From an uncultured Eubacterium sp. (GTDB lineage Bacteria; Bacillota; Clostridia; Oscillospirales; Acutalibacteraceae), in assembly GCA_910583925.1 (NCBI GenBank), contig CAJTZJ010000016.1:1-40267 (forward strand): a stretch of DNA of 40,267 nt. Reading direction: 5' to 3'. The stretch's first letter is position 1. Each line of letters opens with the position of its first letter. Both the position numbers and the translations under genes were made by a program. This document shows, piece by piece, positions 16,333-23,841 of the stretch. The notes beneath the pieces were generated by a model that had not been told where the DNA came from, ran no database searches, and worked only from the letters and a program-made list of their open reading frames with translations.

Positions 16333-18150
16333 ATGTCTGAAAAAGGCGGATCTAAAATCGGTCAATTTTTCACAGATGTAAAAACACACTGGACTAAGCC
16401 TGCACCGGGCAAATATGTTCCTTACAGAGAATATCTTGATATTCTTGTAGGCAACGGAAGCAACTATGTAGGCAATAAAACACTTGAATATCTTACCTTC
16501 GCGGCTAGCTGTTATTTAATGATGTATCATTATAAGCTGCCGTATTTAACATTTTCCATAATTGCGCTTATCAATATGCCGCTTAATTATATATGGACAA
16601 TGATGGGATGGGTAATTAATGACAACCTTGGATTTCTGCCTAAAAAAACCGAACGGAAATTCAACGGTGTATATTTTCTGCTTATCATTATAGGCTTGTC
16701 TATGATTATAGGTGATTATTCACAGCTTTTTGATCAATCCGGAAAATTCGTTACATATCTGAACGGACTTGAGGGTATAAGTGCTGCATCGGCATTCAAA
16801 ATCCTTGGCACACATATTTTATGGAACGGCTGGTCAGGCGCAAGAAATATTTTCTGGCGTAAAAAGCTGATTCCGAAATTCGGAAGATACAAGTATTCAT
16901 TATACTGTGACATTGTTCCAAAAACCATAATGGTATTTTTGATTGGCTGGCTGCCTTTCTATACCACAATTACAGATGTAACAACAAGAGTATGGGTTGC
17001 AAACCTTTTATTCTCGATTTATAATTTGTTCGGCTTTGCAAGCGGACAAAAGAGCCAGCTTGAAAACTGCGCGCAGAACTGCAGCCCGAATGTACGTGAA
17101 AGAATTTTTGTAAGAACATATCCTATCAAGCTTTCTCACTTTGCGCAATCAATCCTTGCCATTCTTCTTCCCGTATTTATCGGTATGACAAAAGATAAAT
17201 GGGCAGATATTGCCGTGTTCAAATACATTATACCATTTACATTTCTTGCTTCAGCAATATTAACAATGATTTTTGCAGGTAGAATTAAGGAAAGAATTCC
17301 CCAGCCTCCAATTGAAAAGAAGGTTAATATAAATTTCTGGGACGGCATTTTCGGTGTAATGAGAAATAAATACAGATGGACACTGACTATCGTTGGTCTT
17401 CTTGATTCTCTCGGAAACGGTATGCTTGCATTTACAACAATTCTTTATCTTTACACTTTCCGTCTGAGCGGACTTACATACAGCTTATTAGTTGCATTGG
17501 TATCCTTTGCAGGCACCCCCCCGGATTTCTTTACACCCTATTTTATAAAGAGATTTTCGTACAAGCAGATTATGATATTCTATCAGCTTTCAAGGGCGCT
17601 TTGCTACACTGTAATCGTCTGCAGCTATCTGTTCTGCGGAGATAATCTTGTTCTCTGCGGCACGCTAAGCGTTGTAATGCTGTTTATTACGGAAATGGTT
17701 CAGACCGTTCCGAAATCCGTTTCTTACGATATGGATGTCCGTATCAACGACTATCAAATGTATCTGTCAGGAGAAAGGCTTGAAAGCTTTTCAGGTGTAT
17801 TCGGATGGTTTACAGGTCCCATTACCTCTTTTGTTGGTATGATTATTCCGATTTTACTTTTAAAATTCGGTTTCAACAGCAACTGGGATGTATTGTTTAT
17901 AGACTCCTCAAGAATTAAAATTATTGTAATACCCATTATATTTGATATCGTCGGCTATCTTCTTATGACAATCCCGTATATGTTCTGGGATTATGACGAT
18001 AATAAGCAGAGTAAGGTTATTGAGGTTCTTCGCCGAAGAGAGGAAGTAACACGAAAGCTGTATAATAAAGAGCATAATATAACGGATGATGACAAAGCTG
18101 AAAATTCAGCAGTATCTGAAGAAAAAGAGGTTGAGGAGGTAATGTCATGA
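16333..18150 (+). CDS. Multi-pass transporter, major-facilitator-like (GPH/MFS_2 type)
   Basis: 605 residues with about 12 predicted membrane helices, a cytoplasmic N-terminus of about 45 residues and a charged C-terminal tail (about 565-605, rich in Glu/Asp/Lys). The helix pattern and cytoplasmic loop (KERIPQPPIEKK between the halves) fit the MFS fold, most like the glycoside-cation symporters, but I see none of their classical sugar motifs. The substrate is not assignable. GGGGG precedes the ATG. The last 4 bases overlap the next gene (ATGA), so transporter and LRR protein are translationally coupled and probably work together. Confidence 0.75.
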   Translation: MSEKGGSKIGQFFTDVKTHWTKPAPGKYVPYREYLDILVGNGSNYVGNKTLEYLTFAASCYLMMYHYKLPYLTFSIIALINMPLNYIWTMMGWVINDNLGFLPKKTERKFNGVYFLLIIIGLSMIIGDYSQLFDQSGKFVTYLNGLEGISAASAFKILGTHILWNGWSGARNIFWRKKLIPKFGRYKYSLYCDIVPKTIMVFLIGWLPFYTTITDVTTRVWVANLLFSIYNLFGFASGQKSQLENCAQNCSPNVRERIFVRTYPIKLSHFAQSILAILLPVFIGMTKDKWADIAVFKYIIPFTFLASAILTMIFAGRIKERIPQPPIEKKVNINFWDGIFGVMRNKYRWTLTIVGLLDSLGNGMLAFTTILYLYTFRLSGLTYSLLVALVSFAGTPPDFFTPYFIKRFSYKQIMIFYQLSRALCYTVIVCSYLFCGDNLVLCGTLSVVMLFITEMVQTVPKSVSYDMDVRINDYQMYLSGERLESFSGVFGWFTGPITSFVGMIIPILLLKFGFNSNWDVLFIDSSRIKIIVIPIIFDIVGYLLMTIPYMFWDYDDNKQSKVIEVLRRREEVTRKLYNKEHNITDDDKAENSAVSEEKEVEEVMS

Positions 18151-19388
18151 AAAAGAAGCAGAAAAAAACCAAAGTAAAAGACGATTTCCTCACTCAGGAA
18201 GCTATGGAAGAACAGGAAGCTGCTGCTGCATATACACTTGACATTCCGGATGATGAAATATGGACCTACCAGATTGAAGGACTGCAGGCCCCGCATATCA
18301 ACCAGCCATTCAAAAACGCAACTACTAAAAAAATATTAGTTATCCTTGTACTTATTGTTGCAATCGGAATGGCAATGTATTTCTCGGTTCGTGCAGTTCA
18401 CAGCGATACATACGAATATAAAGCACTGGAGGACGGGACCTACGAGCTAGTTAAATTCTCAAATCCCGGTGATATTACTGATATTGTAGTCGATTATGTT
18501 GTTGATATTGAAACAGGTGAAAAAGATACCACAAAGCCGATTTCCGTTATTGACGAATATGCGTTTAACTGCGATGAAAAGCTTAATACAATTTCAATTG
18601 GTAAGGATGTAAAATCCATAGATGGGAAATCAATTTACAGTTGCTGGTGGGTTCAGAATGTATGGATTGATGATGAGAACCCATATTATTGTGATATTGA
18701 CGGTGTTATTTATAACAAGGATTTAACGGAGGTAGTTTTCTACCCTAACGATCATGATAAGTATTTAAGAGCAAAGCTGGGATATGACAATCTTGTTGAC
18801 GATGCGGGAAATCCAATGGAAGAGCTTTTCGGCACAACTGAAAAATATGACGAGGTATTCTTAACTGAATACAACAAGCAGATAAGAACATATGTTATTC
18901 CATCAACAGTAACAAAAATCGGACAGCTTGCATTTGCTTATTCAAACATTACAGACCTTTATATACCTGAAGGTGTTAAAACAATGGAATCCATGGCTGT
19001 ATTCAAGAATACAGAGCTTCGCAATATATACAGCTACACAACAGACAGTGATATAACGGATGTAACCTACAATTCAATTGCCTCAATGAAAAGCATTTAC
19101 AATTCACTGCCTGAAGGACTTGAATACATAGGCTCAGACTGCTTATATTACTGCCGGAATCTTTCCTACATTTACATTCCAAGTTCCGTTACTTATATAG
19201 GACACCATGCTTTATGGGATGCCGTATATAAGGAAGATAAAGAGCTTAAAGGTGTAACGGTTATAAATGTTGGCGCAGATGAAGAAACATTTAGTAATGT
19301 TGAAACAGGTGATGAATGGCGTCCTAAATACAACTATATGCTATTTAACAAATCGGTAAATATCAATTATTCAGCCGAAAGACAGTAA
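18147..19388 (+). CDS. Membrane-anchored BspA-type leucine-rich-repeat protein
   Basis: 413 residues. An acidic, Lys-rich cytoplasmic N-terminus (1-60) is followed by one membrane helix (about 63-82) and an external domain. The external part carries BspA/LRR_5-like repeats: VIDEYAFNCDEKLNTISIG, VIPSTVTKIGQLAFAYSNI, LPEGLEYIGSDCLYYCRNL and IPSSVTYIGHHALWDAV. Such repeats usually mediate binding to proteins or glycans outside the cell. A single-pass anchor combined with 4-base coupling to a 12-helix transporter suggests a receptor or accessory subunit. A strong hairpin follows. Confidence 0.85.
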   Translation: MKKKQKKTKVKDDFLTQEAMEEQEAAAAYTLDIPDDEIWTYQIEGLQAPHINQPFKNATTKKILVILVLIVAIGMAMYFSVRAVHSDTYEYKALEDGTYELVKFSNPGDITDIVVDYVVDIETGEKDTTKPISVIDEYAFNCDEKLNTISIGKDVKSIDGKSIYSCWWVQNVWIDDENPYYCDIDGVIYNKDLTEVVFYPNDHDKYLRAKLGYDNLVDDAGNPMEELFGTTEKYDEVFLTEYNKQIRTYVIPSTVTKIGQLAFAYSNITDLYIPEGVKTMESMAVFKNTELRNIYSYTTDSDITDVTYNSIASMKSIYNSLPEGLEYIGSDCLYYCRNLSYIYIPSSVTYIGHHALWDAVYKEDKELKGVTVINVGADEETFSNVETGDEWRPKYNYMLFNKSVNINYSAERQ

Positions 19389-19412
19389 CTTAATAATACA
19401 AAACAGCAATAA

Positions 19413-19462
19413 AAAGAGCAGTTTTGAAGTGGTTTTCAGAATTCACTTCAAGACTGCTCTTT
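19413..19462. terminator. Convergent terminator between LRR gene and histidine kinase gene
   Basis: A 19-bp stem (arms 19413-19431 and 19444-19462, one wobble) around a 12-base loop. On the minus strand it is followed by TTTTTATT, so it best serves the kinase operon. The plus-strand tract is shorter. Confidence 0.8.
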
Positions 19463-19466
19463 AATA

Positions 19467-20378
19467 TTAACCGATTTTTTCATAGCCGTCTGTATGGGGC
19501 AGGCACATAGTAATTGTAAGCCCTCCGTTTTTATTTTCAGCAGCAATAATGCCGTGGTGCTTTTCAACAATAGCTTTTGTAATTGCAAGTCCTATGCCTG
19601 CTCCGCTTGGAGGAGCATCGGCAGTACGATAAAATCTTGTAAAAAGGTTAGGGATTTCGCTGTCGGAAATTCCTCCCCCATTATCGCTTATTTCAACAGT
19701 TGTTAAACTCTTCGTGCTATCAATACTGATATTAATAATTCCGTCATCGCCTGTATGCTCACTTGCATTTTTGACTATATTTCCGATTGCCTCGGACAAC
19801 CACGATTTATCACATCGAAGTCTGCTGCTTCCAACAGCATTATAGGTTTTATTCGGAAAAAGATGATAGAACTCAGAAAGCAGTCCGTCAACTATATCCC
19901 GAACATTATACATTTTAAAATCCATAACATAGGAATCAGATCTGATTTTTTCAAGTCTTAAAAGTTTTTGAATCAGATTTTCCATACGCTCAATCAGCTG
20001 AAGCTCTTTGCATGTATATTCAGACGGAGAAGAGGCATTTTCCATTTCGCAGTAAAGACGAAGCCCTGCCAGAGGCGTTTTCAGCTGATGAGATATATCT
20101 GAGATAAACTCTTCATTTTTCTTGGTTTCCATCCGTGTATTGCTCTTTTCAAGCACAATAATATTTTCAAGATCCGCTATGCTGTTCTGCAACATGGCAA
20201 AGCTGTTATCCATAACGCTGAAATCGGTTAAGGTTCCGTTATTTATAAAATCCTCAATACTTTCTCTAAGTCTTATTATAGACTTCCTTTGCCTTATTTC
20301 AGATTTTAACACAATCAGAAAAAGCACAAACAAAACTGCAATACAGACAAACAAAACAATTTCAAGAGTAGACATCAT
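19467..20378 (-). CDS. Sensor histidine kinase
   Basis: 303 residues. One N-terminal membrane helix (about 6-24) with almost no external domain, then a coiled linker, the H-box EFISDISHQLKTPLAGL (His97) and a HATPase domain with NIVKNASEH (N-box), DNGGGI (G1) and GAGIGLAI (G2). The lack of a sensing loop resembles intramembrane-sensing kinases that read the state of a partner ABC transporter. The frame opens at 20390, but the ATG at 20378 overlaps the regulator's stop (ATGA) behind GGGAGGAG. The next ATG at 20375 is also possible. It phosphorylates the adjacent regulator. Confidence 0.93.
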   Translation of the reverse strand: MMSTLEIVLFVCIAVLFVLFLIVLKSEIRQRKSIIRLRESIEDFINNGTLTDFSVMDNSFAMLQNSIADLENIIVLEKSNTRMETKKNEEFISDISHQLKTPLAGLRLYCEMENASSPSEYTCKELQLIERMENLIQKLLRLEKIRSDSYVMDFKMYNVRDIVDGLLSEFYHLFPNKTYNAVGSSRLRCDKSWLSEAIGNIVKNASEHTGDDGIINISIDSTKSLTTVEISDNGGGISDSEIPNLFTRFYRTADAPPSGAGIGLAITKAIVEKHHGIIAAENKNGGLTITMCLPHTDGYEKIG

Positions 20379-21034
20379 TGCTCCTCCCATCTGTAACCAA
20401 CACCACGAACAGTAACAATATGCTCTGCACCGACTTTTTCACGCAGACGGCTGATGTGAACAGACAGCGTATTATCATCAATAAAATTATTATTATCATC
20501 CCAGATATTCTGAAGCAGCGTATTTCTTGTTACAATGATGCCGTTATTCCTGATAAGAATAGACAAAATCTGAAATTCCGTAGGGGTTACAAAAATATTT
20601 TTTCCGTTTTTCATAACCGTTATATTCTGCGGATTTATAACAATGTCCTTGCTTTTCATAATCAGATTACTATTTCTTCTGAGAAGAGCACGAATTCTGG
20701 AAAGCAATTCCTGAAGCTTGAACGGCTTCGTTACATAATCATCTGCGCCTGCATCAAGCCCGCGTACAATCTGTATTTCATCATCACAGGCAGTAAGAAA
20801 AAGAATAGGTATATTCGTATCTGCTTTTCTTATTTCCGTACATAAATCAAGACCGCTGCCGTCCGGCAACATCACATCAAATATAATTAAATTGAATCTT
20901 GAACCCGAAAGCAATACTTTTGCTTCGCCGCAGGTGCTTGCACATTTTGTTATATAGCCTTCCTTTTGCAGCATTTCGGAAAGCCCGTCCCGCAGAAAAG
21001 CATCATCCTCAAGCAAAAAAATCCTTTCGTTCAT
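20375..21034 (-). CDS. OmpR/PhoB-family response regulator
   Basis: 219 residues. The receiver domain (1-115) has the acidic pocket LLEDD, phospho-acceptor Asp53 in IIFDVMLPDGSG and Lys103 in VTKPFKL. The C-terminal winged helix (about 128-219) has the recognition region IDDNTLSVHISRLREKVG and the closing wing VRGVGYRW. It is the first gene of the two-component operon, with GAGAGG before the ATG. A perfect 26-bp palindrome lies 22 bases upstream, consistent with autoregulation. Probable targets include the ABC operon or the transporter/LRR operon nearby. Confidence 0.95.
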   Translation of the reverse strand: MNERIFLLEDDAFLRDGLSEMLQKEGYITKCASTCGEAKVLLSGSRFNLIIFDVMLPDGSGLDLCTEIRKADTNIPILFLTACDDEIQIVRGLDAGADDYVTKPFKLQELLSRIRALLRRNSNLIMKSKDIVINPQNITVMKNGKNIFVTPTEFQILSILIRNNGIIVTRNTLLQNIWDDNNNFIDDNTLSVHISRLREKVGAEHIVTVRGVGYRWEEQ

Positions 21035-21055
21035 ACTTGTACCTCTCTTGTTTTG

Positions 21056-21081
21056 TTATTTCTATGTTAACATAGAAATAA
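21056..21081. promoter_or_regulatory. Perfect 26-bp palindrome upstream of the response regulator
   Basis: The arms TTATTTCTATGTT and AACATAGAAATAA are exact reverse complements with no central gap. A TATTAT -10-like hexamer (21078-21083, minus strand) overlaps its distal arm, so the site would cover the start region. This is a likely operator. A gapless RNA hairpin would be less stable because the centre cannot pair. Confidence 0.6.
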
Positions 21082-21114
21082 TATTTATGCAATTACAACA
21101 AAAAGATAATCATC

Positions 21115-21147
21115 AAAAAACTGATTTCGGAAACAATCAGAAATCAG
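21115..21147 (-). terminator. Terminator of the radical SAM operon
   Basis: CTGATTTC and GAAATCAG pair around 11 bases. On the minus strand the stem is followed by TTTTTTGATG. Confidence 0.75.
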
Positions 21148-21160
21148 CTTAACGACATTA

Positions 21161-22225
21161 TTAAATTTTACATTCCAAATATTTCAATCGGCATCCGCCA
21201 TTGCACAATTCGCCGTAATCGCAATTCATACATCTGTCAGACACCCTGTAATTTCTGAATTCAACCAATTTGGGGTTTGTAATCCAATTGTCAAAATTCA
21301 AAAACTCGGCATCCCCTGCTGTTTCGCCCCAAAAAGAGCAGGGCTTATATCTGCCGTTTACATCTATAGCAATATACATATTACCGCCGAAACAGCCGTT
21401 TGCATCCACCTTTTTTAAAAGCCTTGCGGAAACGCTTCCGGAAAAAGCAAGCTCCTGCATAGAGGAACAATCAAAAAGAAACTTGAGCCTGCATTTCCTT
21501 TGCAGATGCTTAAGCTTATCAAATAACAGCGGCATTTTATCATCCATAGATAAACCGTCTATGCCGACATTCTTGTTCGTTTGCTTATATCTTAAAAATA
21601 ATATTTTATTAAAAGCCGATTTACGGGATTTTTTTATAATTTCCTCTAAAAGCGGATAGGTTTCCGTTGTAATCAGCAAATTAAGCCCTGCTTTTTTACC
21701 TGTATATTTCCGATATATTTTTGCAGCACGGAATGCAATTTCCATATCCGCCGGTTTATGTATGCTGAAATGAACATTTCCGAAAACCCTGCATTTTTTT
21801 GCAAATTCCGCATCCATAGTCAATCCGTTTGTGGTCATATTCGGCAGAATGTTTTTGCTTCTTGCGTACTCTGCCAACTCAATAATATCAGGATACAATG
21901 TCGGCTCTCCGCCGCCAAACGATACAGATAACACAAACAATGCGGCAAGATTATCTATAATCCGCTTTGCTTTATTCAAATCGATATCAACATTTGCATC
22001 GCTTTTTATGGTATTATAACAGCCCTTACAATACATATTGCATCGTGTGGTAACAGCAAAATGTGCATCCAGCGGAGAGGCAAATACTGCATCTATATAA
22101 TGTGCATTTCTGTTTTTCTTTATACCGATAGCATCTGCCATTGCCGAATTGACATACCCGACAAATCCGGGCTTTTCAAAGAAAACGATGCCACCGAATT
22201 TTTCACGCCTTGTTTTAATAATCAT
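21161..22225 (-). CDS. Radical SAM/SPASM-domain protein, candidate peptide maturase
   Basis: 354 residues. The [4Fe-4S]-SAM motif is Cys62-x3-Cys66-x2-Cys69 in RCNMYCKGCY, the SAM-binding GGEPT lies in SFGGGEPTLYPD, and the C-terminal SPASM cysteines include Cys332, 335, 341, 345 and 352 plus NGCFGG and KPCSF. The first 60 residues (RREKFGGIVFFEKPGF, then YVNSAMADAIG) resemble part of a PqqD-like RiPP recognition fold, although they are shorter than a full domain. It starts 7 bases after a small membrane protein, with GAGG overlapping that gene's stop. Radical modification of a peptide or protein partner is inferred. The actual reaction is unknown. Confidence 0.85.
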   Translation of the reverse strand: MIIKTRREKFGGIVFFEKPGFVGYVNSAMADAIGIKKNRNAHYIDAVFASPLDAHFAVTTRCNMYCKGCYNTIKSDANVDIDLNKAKRIIDNLAALFVLSVSFGGGEPTLYPDIIELAEYARSKNILPNMTTNGLTMDAEFAKKCRVFGNVHFSIHKPADMEIAFRAAKIYRKYTGKKAGLNLLITTETYPLLEEIIKKSRKSAFNKILFLRYKQTNKNVGIDGLSMDDKMPLLFDKLKHLQRKCRLKFLFDCSSMQELAFSGSVSARLLKKVDANGCFGGNMYIAIDVNGRYKPCSFWGETAGDAEFLNFDNWITNPKLVEFRNYRVSDRCMNCDYGELCNGGCRLKYLECKI

Positions 22226-22232
22226 AACAGCC

Positions 22233-22739
22233 TCAATCCAAAAAACTTGTTAATATCGGGTCAATCACAAATACACATAATAAAAAAGTAACAGCTAAAA
22301 CTGCAAATACACTAATAAATGAAACAAATATCATTTTAAAGACATTTTTGCCATCAATCACTTCCTTATGACACCTTTTGATGATGAAAAATGCAGAAAG
22401 CGTCGGAGCAAGAACAATCAAAATGACTTCAAACCAATATTCAAAAAAAGTCCCGTAATTTGTTATAAAAGCCAATACCGCAGCAAAAATAATCAAAACA
22501 ACAGTAAAAGGAACAGATATACAATAAAAACGCTTACCGGCTCTTTCCTTAACTGTTTCACCGTCATCATTTTTTGGAAGCTTTATCAGAGAGCCTGCCC
22601 AGATTAAAACCATTGCCGGAAAAATCGCCATAGCCTGATACAGCAGCGAAAATACTAAATATCCGGAACCTCCGGAAAAATTCGCCATATTAAACGGGCG
22701 GATCTTTAATATTTTACTCTTTTCCTTTCTATTTTTCAT
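22233..22739 (-). CDS. Small four-helix membrane protein paired with the radical SAM protein
   Basis: 168 residues. A basic hydrophilic N-terminus of about 25 residues contains FNMANFSGGSGY directly before the first helix, and there are about four membrane helices (near 28-48, 72-92, 98-118, 133-160). I do not recognise the family. It leads the two-gene operon, with its own promoter and GGGGTG ribosome site. The Gly/Ser-rich N-terminal motif is unusual for a plain membrane protein and is a candidate recognition or modification site for the enzyme encoded next door. That idea is inference from adjacency only. Confidence 0.7.
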   Translation of the reverse strand: MKNRKEKSKILKIRPFNMANFSGGSGYLVFSLLYQAMAIFPAMVLIWAGSLIKLPKNDDGETVKERAGKRFYCISVPFTVVLIIFAAVLAFITNYGTFFEYWFEVILIVLAPTLSAFFIIKRCHKEVIDGKNVFKMIFVSFISVFAVLAVTFLLCVFVIDPILTSFLD

Positions 22740-22758
22740 AAAATCACCCCTTTCGGTT

Positions 22759-22787
22759 ATTATAATCTAAGAATAATAAAAAGTAAA
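22759..22787 (-). promoter_or_regulatory. Promoter of the membrane protein/radical SAM operon
   Basis: TTTACT, a 17-base spacer and TATAAT on the minus strand. The start falls near 22752, giving a very short leader of about 12 bases that just includes the ribosome site. Confidence 0.6.
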
Positions 22788-22890
22788 TTATTATCGCACA
22801 AATTTCAAAATATGTTAGGACATTATGGCTTTTTGTGTAAACATTTTCTACTGAATTGTAATCAATTGTATGCACATTACCTATATTTTT

Positions 22891-22997
22891 TGTGCAGAAG
22901 GAAAGGTTTTCATCTTGCTATTAAAAGGTACTTATACCTTTTCCAAAATGTTTTCTGCTTTCGGCTTCAAAATCCAGAGCCTCATCTTGAATTTCCT
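22891..22997 (-). repeat. tRNA-Ser trailing element, copy 2 (degenerate)
   Basis: Noncoding stretch downstream of tRNA-Ser(GCU) and its terminator. Read on the minus strand it aligns with copy 1 (10941-11050): ATTCAAGATGAGGCTCT, then a hairpin AAAAGGTA/TACCTTTT (22923-22942), then ATAGCAAGA (22913-22921), and a tail CCTTTCCTTCTGCACA (22891-22906). The tail matches the 3' end of the adjacent tRNA-Ser(GCU) at 13 of 17 positions, including the whole 3' acceptor strand CTTCTGC. The order, spacing and tRNA-specific tail match copy 1. The rest of 22800-23006 shows no gene. Confidence 0.65.
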
Positions 22998-23006
22998 TTT
23001 TACATA

Positions 23007-23041
23007 AAAAAAACACGAGCACTTTTGTGCTCGTGTTTTTT
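23007..23041 (-). terminator. Terminator of tRNA-Ser(GCU)
   Basis: AACACGAGCAC and GTGCTCGTGTT pair around TTTT, with A and T runs on both sides. It starts immediately at the CCA end of the tRNA. Confidence 0.9.
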
Positions 23042-23132
23042 TGGCGCAGAAGGAGAGACTCGAACTCTCGCGGCGGTTACCCACCCTACGCCCTTAGCAG
23101 GGGCGCCTCGTCACCAACTTGAGTACTTCTGC
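23042..23132 (-). tRNA. tRNA-Ser(GCU)
   Basis: A 91-base class II tRNA with encoded CCA (complement at 23042-23044). The acceptor GCAGAAG pairs with CTTCTGC. The anticodon GCT is complementary to 23096-23098, with stems CGCCC/GGGCG. A long variable arm (GTAGGGTGGGTAACCGCC) and the T-loop GTTCGAGTC are present. It reads AGC/AGU. Confidence 0.96.
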
Positions 23133-23183
23133 AAGCTGACGGGTTTTACCTGTCAAGTTGTTGCACCATCAAGGTGCTTTAAT

Positions 23184-23212
23184 AATATAACAAAATAACA
23201 AAAAAAAGTCAA
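23184..23212 (-). promoter_or_regulatory. Promoter of tRNA-Ser(GCU)
   Basis: TTGACT, 17 bases and TATATT. The roughly 45-base 5' leader holds two small hairpins, GCACC/GGTGC and TTGACAGG/CCCGTCAG, which would be removed by processing. Confidence 0.65.
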
Positions 23213-23272
23213 TATAAAAATTAAAATTATATAAATTTATATTTTCTACATAAAATAATATCGGTGATTAGG

Positions 23273-23800
23273 ATGAGCAAAAGACTTTTCAGATACGAAA
23301 TTTTAGGATTCATATTTGTTTCCGTTATAGGAACGCTTTGCCATTTTCTTTATGAATGGCTGAATTACAGCAAAATAATTGCACTTTTCTGCCCTGTAAA
23401 CGAAAGTGTTTGGGAACACTTAAAGCTGCTTTTCTTTCCCTATCTTATATGGACAGTGATTGAATACTTTTTACTTCACAAAAAAGAGAATTACTTTTCA
23501 TCAAAAATCAAGGGTGTATTATGCGGAATTCTGTTTATTGTTACTTTTTTTTATACCTACAGCGGAGTAACAGGAAAAACAAGCACCTTTATTGACATTC
23601 TTTCCTTCTTTATAGGAACGGCAATAGCATTTATAATAAGCTATGGAATCATGCGAAACAGTAAAAGAAATTCACAGATATGTGAAATCATAGCCATTAT
23701 CTTATTCATCATCGTTGCAGGTGCTTTTTTCCTGTTCACCTTTATACCACCGCTGATTCCCCTTTTTGAGGATCCACAGAAATTCACATACGGAATATAA
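23273..23800 (+). CDS. DUF6512-like membrane protein
   Basis: 175 residues with about five membrane helices. The loop after helix 1, CPVNESVWEHLKLLFFPYL, matches the NESVWEHLKL block that I recall as diagnostic for DUF6512. The family has no known function. A GTG at 23264 opens the frame, but GGTGA (23263-23267) is well placed for the ATG at 23273. It is a single gene between tRNA-Ser and a convergent peptidase, with a shared terminator. No clear promoter is visible in the AT-rich 23213-23262. Confidence 0.75.
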   Translation: MSKRLFRYEILGFIFVSVIGTLCHFLYEWLNYSKIIALFCPVNESVWEHLKLLFFPYLIWTVIEYFLLHKKENYFSSKIKGVLCGILFIVTFFYTYSGVTGKTSTFIDILSFFIGTAIAFIISYGIMRNSKRNSQICEIIAIILFIIVAGAFFLFTFIPPLIPLFEDPQKFTYGI

Positions 23801-23828
23801 GAAAAACAGCCGTGCATAATGCACGGCT
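23801..23828. terminator. Bidirectional terminator between DUF6512-like gene and M28 peptidase
   Basis: AGCCGTGCA and TGCACGGCT pair around TAA. The minus-strand tail is GTTTTTC, so it best serves the peptidase gene. Confidence 0.8.
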
Positions 23829-23841
23829 AACTATTTTAAAT

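Noticed and set aside
22812..23198. 128-codon plus-strand frame across tRNA-Ser(GCU) containing GAEGETRTL
   Set aside because: Typical antisense-tRNA artefact. It crosses the terminator and the tRNA and has no ribosome site.
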